A stretch of 34,806 nucleotides of DNA from CAZKXU01 sp964556665 (lineage in GTDB: Bacteria; Bdellovibrionota_C; UBA2361; CAZKXU01). The position numbers and the translations under genes are program-made. Position 1 is the first letter of the stretch, and every line of letters begins with the position of its first letter. Below the pieces are notes generated by a model. It was not told the origin of the DNA, ran no database searches, and saw nothing but the letters and a program-made list of their open reading frames with translations. Positions 8,170 through 15,566 of this stretch are shown here, piece after piece. The stretch spans positions 1 through 34,806 of the forward strand of contig CAZKXU010000027.1 in the NCBI GenBank assembly GCA_964556665.1, in the 5' to 3' direction.

Positions 8170-10029
8170 CTATTGCTTGCCAGTGTTTAAAAAGCCCTCT
8201 CTTATCAAATGCTGGCGCATATGCTCCAGGGTAAATCCTTTTTTCTGTGCTACCCGTTCAGAATGACTTGATGTCGCTATGCCTGGGACAATTTTATGGG
8301 TTGGATTTCCATCTTTAAATTCCACCATAAGCGATTGGCCGATTCCTCGTTCCTGAAATTCTTTAACTAGGTCATGACGATGGCTGATGAGAATTGTACT
8401 GACCTCTTGTAGTACCATCCCATCTAGAATCCGACGAGAATGCTCATATCCCTCGCTGGTACTAGTGCCTTCCCCCAATTCATCAAATACATTAAGGCGT
8501 CGTCGTGACCTTTCAAAGAATATATCACGTGATCTTTCGAGCTCAACGCCAAATCGCCCGTCAGCATTATCGCTAGAGCCGTTTTCCACAAATTGGTAAC
8601 GAATTTTATCAGCAATGCCCACGGTTGCAGATTCTGCCGGTACCGGACCACCGGCTTGCGCTAACAGTTGTAAAAGTACAATGTCCTGTGCATAGGTACT
8701 TTTGCCACCACTATTTGGACCCGTCATAAAAGTTAGACCGAATTCACCAAGATCCACGTCATTTCCCACAAAACTTGGATCCTTATACAATATTGGGCTA
8801 CGCATTCCTTTGGCTTTAAGGAAATGATGGGAGGCGTTTACTACTGTAGGAAGCACCATTGGAATTCGGGCATGCTCCCAAAATCGAAGAAAACCTAGAA
8901 GCTCTCCGAGCCTACTTATGCTTTCAAGTGCTGAGCTAAATCTTCCATCTTCCAGTAATAAATCACGGTAGGGGTTGTGTACTGTCCTATGATCCACAAA
9001 TGGCTTACTGCCAAATGCATGAAAAAATGCACCGGCAGCGAGAAACATGCTGGAGATTGCGAGAGAAGAAATGACTTGAGGTGATTCAATTGGGAAAAAT
9101 CTCTGGCCAAAGAAAACCCGACTTGCGAAAGCGACTAAGGGGAGGCAAAGAATAAAAGTGCCACGATAAAATGGAATAGGGTAAAATCGCCAAGTATGCT
9201 CGTCTTTATTAATGTCAGATGGTGGCTTTAGACCATCAAAGGTTCGGACTATTCCTTCTTTCATTAGACGGTAGGCGAGGCTATCCCGTAATGCTTCAAC
9301 ATGATCGAAGGCAACTTTTAGATAGCTGGATCTAGGTTTAGGAATTTTGCTGATACCATCAACCATTCCTCGAATAACTCCTTGGATGTCACGAAGCCAG
9401 CTATAGCTCACATTTGCACTCAGTCTGTTATTCAAAAGAAGAAATAGATCTTTTTCCCGCCTACAAAACTGTTTCCAGAAGTGTTCACATGCTTGCCTAA
9501 GTTCACGGTTTTCTTGTAATTCACGTAATGCGTCCTGCCTGGCGTTTATAACAACGGGGGACGTGTTAGGTTGTAAAAGAACTCTGAGCGCAACTAGCTC
9601 ACCAAAATGGCTGGCACCAGGTGGAGAAATTAAGGGTACAAGCTTTCCAATCTCTATTGCTTTTAAGGTGGCAAGGTCAACGGTTTTTGATTCCAAAACT
9701 GGAATTGCTGCAGCAGCTTTGAAAGTGAGCTGATCATTCCAATCATGTTCAACTATTTTTGCCCTTTTATCTTGAAGAAGATCGATTAAAGGGGTGTCCG
9801 GAGATTCGAAGTGGAACTTTAGTGCGGCAGATCTAGATTTTGGGGAAGATTCTTCCTCTAATGAAACATTTGCAATCACACGCTTAACTGGAAGAGCGCA
9901 ACCGTACAACTCGCTCCTAGGCAGCACACGTTGTGGTGAAGATAGGCCATCTCCAGTCGCTGATGGAGGGCCATCTGCTCTTTCATCTCTCTGATCTTGG
10001 ACCGGCGAATCACCGTGAGGTACTACCAT
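8170..10029 (-). CDS. MutS-related ATPase with two membrane segments
   Basis: 619 residues. The C-terminal 200 form a MutS-type ABC ATPase: Walker A FMTGPNSGGKST (434-445), an NADGRFGVELER signature-like segment near 488-499, Walker B LNVFDELGEGTS with D516-E517, and the switch LISHRHDL. The mismatch-recognition and connector domains of true MutS are absent; instead a helical core (about 150-280) is followed by two hydrophobic segments at 288-307 and 317-338. Mismatch repair is therefore unlikely; membrane-associated DNA or RNA handling is possible. The first 50 residues are low-complexity and polar, so the start is not certain, and no ribosome site is evident. It is divergent from the helix-turn-helix gene. 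Confidence 0.85.
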   Translation of the reverse strand: MVVPHGDSPVQDQRDERADGPPSATGDGLSSPQRVLPRSELYGCALPVKRVIANVSLEEESSPKSRSAALKFHFESPDTPLIDLLQDKRAKIVEHDWNDQLTFKAAAAIPVLESKTVDLATLKAIEIGKLVPLISPPGASHFGELVALRVLLQPNTSPVVINARQDALRELQENRELRQACEHFWKQFCRREKDLFLLLNNRLSANVSYSWLRDIQGVIRGMVDGISKIPKPRSSYLKVAFDHVEALRDSLAYRLMKEGIVRTFDGLKPPSDINKDEHTWRFYPIPFYRGTFILCLPLVAFASRVFFGQRFFPIESPQVISSLAISSMFLAAGAFFHAFGSKPFVDHRTVHNPYRDLLLEDGRFSSALESISRLGELLGFLRFWEHARIPMVLPTVVNASHHFLKAKGMRSPILYKDPSFVGNDVDLGEFGLTFMTGPNSGGKSTYAQDIVLLQLLAQAGGPVPAESATVGIADKIRYQFVENGSSDNADGRFGVELERSRDIFFERSRRRLNVFDELGEGTSTSEGYEHSRRILDGMVLQEVSTILISHRHDLVKEFQERGIGQSLMVEFKDGNPTHKIVPGIATSSHSERVAQKKGFTLEHMRQHLIREGFLNTGKQ

Positions 10030-10192
10030 AAAACAACTCTGTGGACAACATGAGAGGGTCCATTATAGCAGTTACTGCTTGTCTTTGAAAGTGTAGGTAA
10101 GGGTCTGTGCAAATTGGAATTCTTCGACGGAATCATCAATACTCGGCTTAGTGCATGATGCCTTATGATGATTTATTGCATGAGGTGTATTT

Positions 10193-10414
10193 ATGGATGA
10201 ATTTTTTAAGTCTTATTTAGTTTCCGAGAAGGAGGCAGCCACCTTACTTGGATTTACGCCACGGTTTTTGCAATCAAGGAGACTCCGCGGAGATGGGCCG
10301 CAGTTTGTTAGAATCAGCAGCAGAGCCGTGCGCTATCGTGTCAAAGATCTTCAGGAATGGGTTGAGAATCGGCTAAGAGTGAATAACAACAAACTCCTAG
10401 GCGGTTCAAACTGA
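10193..10414 (+). CDS. Small helix-turn-helix protein (excisionase/AlpA-like)
   Basis: 73 residues with one winged-helix DNA-binding fold: LVSEKEAATLLGFTPRFLQSRRLRGDGPQFVRISSRAVRYRVKDLQEWVENR is the usual MerR/AlpA/excisionase pattern (an AA-LLG turn, then RLRGDGPxF and RYRxxDLxxW). Such proteins regulate prophages or help excise integrated elements. The ATG is preceded by GAGGTG at proper spacing. It stands alone about 110 bp from tRNA-Lys with no integrase in view, so it may be the last gene of a decayed integrated element. Confidence 0.8.
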   Translation: MDEFFKSYLVSEKEAATLLGFTPRFLQSRRLRGDGPQFVRISSRAVRYRVKDLQEWVENRLRVNNNKLLGGSN

Positions 10415-10526
10415 AATTAGGTTTTATATTTTTCAACCCGGCTTCCGGTTCGTTCCGCTGGTGACTTTTTGGTGACTCTCACTACTCTGCTGGAAAGTTC
10501 GTCCCTCTAACTACCTGATTTTCTTC

Positions 10527-10599
<73 letters not shown>

Positions 10600-10679
10600 G
10601 AATTGACCTAAAAATGTATTATTTTTGAGCTAATTAGTCAATTCGGGAGAATTTTTCACACTCTCTTAGCCACGCCGGA

Positions 10680-11195
10680 TCAGTCTTTAGCTTTATCCAC
10701 AGTTCTTTTACTGGAAGATCCAAATAGCTCACCAACTACATCGCTAAAAGCATCTTTAAAACCAGTTACTACACGCTCAAAGATTGACTTGCCGTCCTTA
10801 TATAACGCTCGAAAATTATCAACAAAATCCCCAACCTTATCTCCAAAGGTACTTCTTTTCTTTTTGGGCGGTGTTTCTGTTACAGGTTTTTCGATGTTTG
10901 GATTAAGAAGTGGATCTGTTGAGGTGATTGGACTACTGTTAACATCGCCTCTTTCCAGGAGTGAAGTTACGACACCTAGTAATGCTTGCGTCAATGTCGT
11001 CAAGGTATTTATTAAGGTTGAGATCTGATTCTGCTGTTGAGGATAGTAGCCTCCATCCGAAAAGCCAGGTAGGGGGTTAAAATTATCATAGTATCCTGCC
11101 AAGTTTTTTGTTTGCATTTCAGAGGCAACATGGTAAGCACCGTTCATTTGAGCTGCAGACTGTGAAAGCTCAGCCGCACCAATTGAATTAGTCAT
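10680..11195 (-). CDS. Hypothetical protein, 171 residues
   Basis: I do not recognise this protein. The first 60 residues are polar with Ser, Ala and Gln (LSQSAAQMNGAYHVASEM), followed by PQQQNQISTLINTLTTLTQALLGVVTSLLERG, a Thr/Leu-rich amphipathic helix. A Pro/Lys/Thr-rich hinge (KPVTETPPKKKRST) leads to a C-terminal segment rich in aromatic and charged residues (FGDKVGDFVDNFRALYKDGKSIFERVVTGFKDAF). No signal peptide. The ATG has GGAGA at good spacing, supporting a real gene. It lies 172 bp downstream of ychF on the same strand, probably with its own promoter. Confidence 0.75.
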   Translation of the reverse strand: MTNSIGAAELSQSAAQMNGAYHVASEMQTKNLAGYYDNFNPLPGFSDGGYYPQQQNQISTLINTLTTLTQALLGVVTSLLERGDVNSSPITSTDPLLNPNIEKPVTETPPKKKRSTFGDKVGDFVDNFRALYKDGKSIFERVVTGFKDAFSDVVGELFGSSSKRTVDKAKD

Positions 11196-11367
11196 AATAT
11201 ATTCTCCATAATTAATAATTTAAAAATGAGGTGAAGAAATTCACCACATAATTATGGATTCGATTCATATGATGATTTGTTGCTTAGATATATTAACAAT
11301 TATATTTTTGTAATCTATGAATCAGGGTAATTTGTTGAATTTCTTAATGATACTTGCGCTTTTTGAA

Positions 11368-12480
11368 TTACACATTAAATCGGAAGTGCGCGACATCTCC
11401 ATCCTGAAAAACATACTCTTTCCCCTCAGTTCTCATCTTTCCCTGTTCACGTGCTTTGACCTCGCCCTGACAGGAGATGTAGTCGTCGTAGCCGATAATC
11501 TCAGCGCGGATAAAGCCACGTTCAAAGTCAGTATGGATCTTTCCAGCAGCCTGAGGGGCTTTCGTCCCTGCAACTACCGTCCAGGCATGAGTCTCCTTTG
11601 GGCCGGCCGTAAAAAATGTTCTAAGATTTAAGAGTTTGTACCCTGCGATAGATAATCGATCCAAACCGGAGAGCTCAACTCCTAACTCTGTAAGGAAACT
11701 TTTCCGTTCATCAGCTCCAAGCTCGGAGAGCTCAGCCTCTACCTGACCGGAGATTATAACTAGGTCTGCGTTATGAGACTGCGCATAATCATAAACCTTA
11801 TCGACATAGTGGCTCCCGCCTGCTTTAGGAGTATGGTTAAGATCGGCCTCCGCAACATTTGCGACATAAAGTGTCGGCTTAGCCGTGAGGAGCTCCCGCA
11901 TAATTTCATGCAGCCTCTCCTCCGCTACCTCCATGCTAAATGTACGAGCCGGCTTACCGGAGCTTAGATGTTTTTCAAGACCTACTAAAATCTCATAGTC
12001 TAGTTTAGCATCCTTCTCACCGGTCTTAGCAATCTTCTCTATTTTAGAGATCTTCTTTGATATGGAATCTAGATCGGACAATGCGAGTTCTGTATTAATT
12101 GTCTCTATATCACGGATCGGATCGACTGACCCTTCTACATGGATAATCTCCCCATGATCAAAGCAGCGCACCACATGAGCCACAGCATCTACTCCGCGGA
12201 TATGACCTAAAAACTGGTTACCCAGTCCTTCACCCTTGGATGCTCCTTTAATAAGCCCTGCAATATCCACAAAGGTAATCTGAGTTGGTACGATCTTCTC
12301 TGATTTGTTTATCTCAGAAAGTTTAAAGAGTCTCTGGTCAGGGACTGCTACTGCCCCTGTATTAGGCTCAATAGTACAGAACGGAAAATTAGCGCTAGCA
12401 GCCTTAGCAGATGTTAAGGCGTTAAAAATAGTAGACTTCCCTACGTTTGGAAGCCCTATAATACCACATGTAAATCCCAC
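11368..12480 (-). CDS. ychF: Redox-regulated ATPase YchF (Obg-like)
   Basis: A ribosome-binding P-loop protein of the Obg family that prefers ATP. The start MGFTCGIIGLPNVGKSTIFNALT is the G1 loop; FVDIAGLIKGASKGEGLGNQFLGHIR is G3, and LYVANVAEADL stands where GTPases have NKxD, as usual for YchF. The C-terminal TGS domain runs from KLLNLRTFFTAGPKE to DGDVAHFRFNV. At 370 residues it is full length. The GTG start falls at the edge of a dispersed repeat (family 2), and no clear Shine-Dalgarno sequence is seen beyond the A/G-rich repeat end. Confidence 0.96.
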   Translation of the reverse strand: MGFTCGIIGLPNVGKSTIFNALTSAKAASANFPFCTIEPNTGAVAVPDQRLFKLSEINKSEKIVPTQITFVDIAGLIKGASKGEGLGNQFLGHIRGVDAVAHVVRCFDHGEIIHVEGSVDPIRDIETINTELALSDLDSISKKISKIEKIAKTGEKDAKLDYEILVGLEKHLSSGKPARTFSMEVAEERLHEIMRELLTAKPTLYVANVAEADLNHTPKAGGSHYVDKVYDYAQSHNADLVIISGQVEAELSELGADERKSFLTELGVELSGLDRLSIAGYKLLNLRTFFTAGPKETHAWTVVAGTKAPQAAGKIHTDFERGFIRAEIIGYDDYISCQGEVKAREQGKMRTEGKEYVFQDGDVAHFRFNV

Positions 12481-12523
12481 TTACTTTTCTTTTGGAAAAT
12501 AGAAAAGTAGGCAAAAGAAAATC
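12475..12523. repeat. Dispersed repeat family 2, copy 1
   Basis: On the minus strand it reads TGATTTTCTTTTGCCTACTT, a short spacer, then AAAAGAAAAGTAAGTGGGAT, an imperfect palindrome. The same order of blocks recurs at 15313-15357 inside the RNase P RNA gene. It lies at the ychF start and includes that gene's GTG codon. Confidence 0.75.
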
Positions 12524-12687
12524 AACCGAGGAGCGAATTGCATACTTTTCTTGAAAAATTAAGAGGTTGAGTTTAACACTTCTGTAGTTGTGTTGCAATG
12601 AGTTGGGTATGCGTGTGCCCTTACGTTTTACATAAATTCTACTAAATGTTATGATATACGTCGGTTATCCATAGTCGTTCTTTAGTT

Positions 12688-12693
12688 TAAAAT
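12688..12693 (+). promoter_or_regulatory. Possible -10 box for the PfkB kinase gene
   Basis: TAAAAT (five of six) sits 7 nt before the ATG at 12701, the same geometry as the leaderless promoters in this window. The -35 region (TTATCC) is poor, so this is weaker than the others. Confidence 0.4.
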
Positions 12694-12700
12694 TACCTAT

Positions 12701-13678
12701 ATGAGTTCAATCTTAACAGCTGGTCCTAGTACCGCAAGAAATTCACTTTGTTCATTATCCGTACCACTTCTTCCTGGTGGGCGTATGGATTCTCAGGTCG
12801 CGCCGCCTCATTTTTTTTCCGGTAAAGCTCTAAATGCAGCACTCGTTGCCGCTCTGCTGAGAGAAGGGGATGAAAAGGTTAGATACATTGGAACAGTCAA
12901 TAATTATGAGCAAAAGGAACTTGCTGATTGGCTAGAAAACAGAGGGGTTACTTTGATTCCTGTCGCAATGGAGAACCAGTTACGTATTGCTACTACGATA
13001 ATCTCAAAGGAAGCGGCACCTAATGGAGTGACACCTACTCATATCTCTCCTAAGGCTCCAAGGATCACAGATAAGGAGCGAGGTGATTTTGTTACTCGCT
13101 TTGGGAACTTTGTTAGTGATGCTCGTATTGCTATAATCGGAGGTTCACTGCCTGATAGGTGTTCAGTTAGTTTATACGCTGATATGATTGAATTGGCAGT
13201 CCGGAACAAAAGTGGTGGAAATCTAATGATAATCGTTGACTCAAAAGGAGCCCCTCTAATAGCAGCAGCGAGAGCCGGTGGGGATACAGTTTTAAAGCTA
13301 AATAAACAGGAATTAGGAGAGACGTTAAGATTAGATGAAGGGGCTATTAAGGCATTAACAACTGATGGTGTTGCACGACTAGCAACGAACCTAATTAAGA
13401 TGGGTGCAAAAAATGTAGTTGTAACCGATGGAGCAAATCCGGTGGTTTGGGTGAATGGGTCAGAGAGGTCAGAGGTATTTCAAGTTCCTAAAGTTAACGC
13501 CATTAATTCTATCGGCCCTGGAGATGCTTTTGCCGCAGGACTTGCGATTGCTGCGCTTAATGGGAGTAGTTTTAGTGATTGTGTAAAGTATGCAATTGCA
13601 TGCGGGAGTGCTGCAACCTTGGAGCTGCTGCCTGGGAAGGTTGATAAAGATCAAGTAAGCAGGTTGCAGGCATTATAA
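12701..13678 (+). CDS. PfkB-family sugar kinase (1-phosphofructokinase/tagatose-6-phosphate kinase type)
   Basis: Cytoplasmic ATP-dependent kinase of the ribokinase superfamily, most like the FruK/LacC branch that acts on phosphorylated sugars. Landmarks: GKALNAALVAALLRE (the GGKGxNVA equivalent) near 41, IGGSLPDRCS at 146, VDSKGAPLIAAA at 179, LKLNKQEL at 199, and the catalytic signature NSIGPGDAFAAG with D275 as base. The first glycine-rich motif is altered (FFSGKALNAA), and the family's early substrate loop is replaced by a Ser/Pro-rich start, so the substrate may be unusual. No phosphotransferase or sugar gene lies next to it. The ATG lacks a ribosome site and is probably leaderless. Confidence 0.8.
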   Translation: MSSILTAGPSTARNSLCSLSVPLLPGGRMDSQVAPPHFFSGKALNAALVAALLREGDEKVRYIGTVNNYEQKELADWLENRGVTLIPVAMENQLRIATTIISKEAAPNGVTPTHISPKAPRITDKERGDFVTRFGNFVSDARIAIIGGSLPDRCSVSLYADMIELAVRNKSGGNLMIIVDSKGAPLIAAARAGGDTVLKLNKQELGETLRLDEGAIKALTTDGVARLATNLIKMGAKNVVVTDGANPVVWVNGSERSEVFQVPKVNAINSIGPGDAFAAGLAIAALNGSSFSDCVKYAIACGSAATLELLPGKVDKDQVSRLQAL

Positions 13679-13716
13679 TTACTGTACTACTCTATTAGTT
13701 GCTCCAGTGGAATTGT

Positions 13717-13775
13717 ATGGCCCCAGGAGGACTTGAAGCATTATCTACTTAGGTTCAAGTCCTGGCTTGTGCCAT
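13717..13775. repeat. Partial copies of the tRNA-Ile2 3' end, facing each other
   Basis: 13717-13737 matches the tRNA 3' part at 13791-13811 in 19 of 21 bases. A second block, GGTTCAAGTCCTGG near 13752-13765, is the same T-arm segment in the opposite orientation, so the two form a hairpin. It looks like a tRNA-derived scar, for example from insertion or recombination at the tRNA gene. Confidence 0.65.
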
Positions 13776-13791
13776 TTTCACTTCGTTTAAA

Positions 13792-13865
13792 TGGCCCCAC
13801 CAGGACTTGAACCTGGGACCAACCGGTTATGAGCCGGCTGCTCTAACCAACTGAGCTATAGGGCC
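13792..13865 (-). tRNA. tRNA with CAT anticodon, probably tRNA-Ile2
   Basis: Cloverleaf on the minus strand: acceptor GGCCCTA with TGGGGCC, D arm AGTTGGTTA, anticodon loop CTCATAA, variable loop TTGGTC, T arm CCAGG-TTCAAGT-CCTGG, discriminator A, no encoded CCA. The GGTTCAAGTCC T arm and GGCCC acceptor resemble bacterial tRNA-Ile2, whose CAU is modified by TilS to read AUA, more than initiator or elongator tRNA-Met. The TilS identity set was not checked. Confidence 0.9.
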
Positions 13866-13963
13866 GCAAATATGATCAAGTTTCCCCCGATCTTTCTACA
13901 TTAATTTAGTGCATTTACTAAATAAGTCAAATCGTCCGGGTTTATAGTTGAAATACTTAGTAT

Positions 13964-13992
13964 TTGTAAAAAACTCGGTAAAAAACTATACT
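13964..13992 (+). promoter_or_regulatory. Promoter giving a leaderless start for the zinc-ribbon gene
   Basis: TTGTAA (13964-13969), 17 nt, TATACT (13987-13992), then 8 nt to the ATG at 14001. No Shine-Dalgarno sequence separates them. Confidence 0.65.
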
Positions 13993-14000
13993 CTTATTTA

Positions 14001-14711
14001 ATGGCAGAACAGAACAGTCCTTTTCTACAGTCCCTTATTAAGCTTAGCTCCGTGGATAGTTCGATTGGCAGGATCGCGCTAGAAAAAAAACGGTTAAATA
14101 CTGAATTAGCAAGGAAAAAAGAGGGGTTACAAAAACTTGAAAATGAGCATCGACTAAAGCTTGCTGAGTTAAACGATAGGCGTATTAAGTACCAGAAAGA
14201 GGAGAGAATATTAAGAGAGGAGCGGGATAAGTTAACTGAGCGACGAAAGGCGCTGGAGACTCTAGGCAGCTTTAAGCTGCAGCAGGCTGCAGAAAGAGAG
14301 ATTGATCATGCAGCTAGGCAGATCTCGGAGCGGGAGGAGGCCTTGCTCTCGGTTTTGCAGATTGTTGAGGATCTAGAAAAGGGCTTAAAAGAAACCGAAG
14401 AGAGTGTAAAAGCAAGTATGGAAGGTTATAGAGCTCTTGAGGCAGAATCAAAGGAGATCTTTTCAAGATTTGAACAGGATCAAAAAAAGCTAACTGAGGA
14501 AAGGGAGCTATATGCCAAAGAAGTTGAAGCTAGACATCTCTCTGTCTATGAGCGTGTTAGGGAACGAAATCCGCTTGACCCCATCGCTAAGATCAATTCC
14601 GGCTCATGCTCTCTCTGTTTTATGGCAATAGGGCCGCAGATGACAGTAGAGATAGGTCGCGGACAGAACTTGGTAAAGTGTCCCGGATGTAGTAGAATAT
14701 TACATGTATAG
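14001..14711 (+). CDS. Coiled-coil protein with C-terminal C4 zinc ribbon (DUF164/CT398-like)
   Basis: 236 residues. Residues about 15-190 are a charged heptad-rich antiparallel coiled coil (RKKEGLQKLENEHRLKLAELNDRR and similar). The C-terminus carries a zinc ribbon with C203, C206, C227 and C230 (CSLC...CPGC). This matches the widespread C4-type zinc-ribbon family that includes chlamydial CT398, a structural protein linked to type III secretion and sigma-54 binding there; elsewhere the role is unknown. PQMTVEIGRGQNLVKCPGCSRIL is typical of the family. It is followed by the RNase P RNA gene on the same strand. The start ATG is probably leaderless. Confidence 0.88.
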   Translation: MAEQNSPFLQSLIKLSSVDSSIGRIALEKKRLNTELARKKEGLQKLENEHRLKLAELNDRRIKYQKEERILREERDKLTERRKALETLGSFKLQQAAEREIDHAARQISEREEALLSVLQIVEDLEKGLKETEESVKASMEGYRALEAESKEIFSRFEQDQKKLTEERELYAKEVEARHLSVYERVRERNPLDPIAKINSGSCSLCFMAIGPQMTVEIGRGQNLVKCPGCSRILHV

Positions 14712-14750
14712 TGTTTTGGTATCTACTCAATAAGTGTGGGTATTCTCTTT

Positions 14751-14871
14751 GTCCCAGTCCTCGTCTTTGTCCTTGTCTTCGTCTGAGTTCTTTGCCCTAG
14801 CCCTAGTCAACGCGGCGTGGACTGTGAAGAGGGTAAGGATTCCGGACAAGGACAAGGACTGAGACTGGGAC
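14751..14871. repeat. Long imperfect inverted repeat of GTCC/GTCTT units
   Basis: 14751-14777 and 14845-14871 are complementary at 23 of 27 positions; both arms are built from short units such as GTCCTTGTC and its complement. It lies between the zinc-ribbon gene and the RNase P RNA. In RNA it would form a long hairpin and could end transcription or be a mobile hairpin; there is no T-tract. Confidence 0.65.
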
Positions 14872-14982
14872 TGGGGCTAGGAGATTGCCTCCACTTTTTG
14901 AGCAATTACAGAGCTATCTGATAGGCTGATTTACCTAGTTATCTTGAGAGAGAAATCACCAGGATAAGTAGGTAGTTGATCC

Positions 14983-15478
14983 AATCGGAGGAGTCGAGCG
15001 AGTGGTCGCGAGTTGTGGCCAGCAGTGAAACAACTCGAGCTAAAGTCGGGACTTCGTAGGACAGGTTCACCGCTAACGGCGGCCTGGAGTGATTCAGGGA
15101 GAGTGCTACAGAAAAGAAAACCGCCCTTCCTAGTCTCTGCTTGCAGGGATGAAGTAGGGTAAGGGTGAAAAGGTGAGGTAAGAGCTCACCAGCAGCATGG
15201 TAACATGCTGGCTTAGAAAACCCGAGCCGAAGTAAGACCAAGATCAAAGTTTGGGGTATTTTATGCCGATAATTTCGGCCTGATGAGAAATAAGCTAATC
15301 TAGTAGGTCAGCTGATTTTCTTTTGCTTACTTTTTATAAAAGAAAAGTAAGTGGATATCCCGGGTGTTGTCCGCATCTTTAACTTTGGGGTAGTGTCGCT
15401 TGAGCTGATCGGAAACGGTTGGCCTAGATGAATGACCGCATAGAGCAGGATCCCGCTTACTGCTTGACTCCTCCGATT
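14983..15478 (+). ncRNA. rnpB: RNase P RNA (bacterial type A), enlarged
   Basis: Catalytic RNA that removes tRNA 5' leaders. The ends form helix P1 (14983-14999 with 15462-15478, a near-perfect 17-bp match). Conserved regions occur in order: TAAAGTCGGGACTTCG, CTACAGAAAAGAAAACCGCC, GTAAGGGTGAAAAGGTGAGG, AGCTCACC, CGAGCCGAAGTAAGACCA, GGCCTAGATGAATGACCGC. The P4 strands differ from consensus but still pair (CGGGA with TCCCG). GGGGTAG near 15387, the site that pairs with tRNA CCA, is kept, which fits the tRNA genes here lacking encoded CCA. At about 496 nt it is roughly 100 nt longer than usual because of an insert of about 129 nt between the P15 strands 15245-15251 and 15381-15387. A run of seven T follows P1. 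Confidence 0.95.
15313..15357. repeat. Dispersed repeat family 2, copy 2, inside rnpB
   Basis: TGATTTTCTTTTGCTTACTT, a 2-6 nt centre, then AAAAGAAAAGTAAGTGGAT, the same blocks as copy 1 at 12475-12523. It folds on itself and sits within the expanded P15-P17 arm of the RNase P RNA. Confidence 0.8.
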
Positions 15479-15483
15479 TTTTT
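15476..15483 (+). terminator. T-tract after RNase P RNA
   Basis: Helix P1 is followed at once by seven T (15477-15483), so P1 itself can serve as the terminator stem. Confidence 0.6.
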
Positions 15484-15566
15484 CTACTATCTGACATCTA
15501 AGCCGTACTAACTGTTAGATTTATTGCACTTTTCCCCTAACTGTAATATCATCACCACCAATCGGC

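Noticed and set aside
11317..11631. 104-codon plus-strand frame starting before the ychF end
   Set aside because: Most of it is antisense to the well-conserved ychF coding region and it has no recognisable features.
13792..13865. Initiator or elongator tRNA-Met
   Set aside because: The anticodon is CAT, but the acceptor, variable loop and T arm look like tRNA-Ile2. The call is kept as probable because modification cannot be seen.
14751..14871. CRISPR-like array
   Set aside because: The short units are not regularly spaced and there are no spacers; it is one long inverted repeat. No CRISPR array was seen elsewhere in the window.
14939..15247. 102-codon open frame on the minus strand
   Set aside because: It lies antisense to the RNase P RNA and resembles no protein; the RNA explains the sequence conservation.
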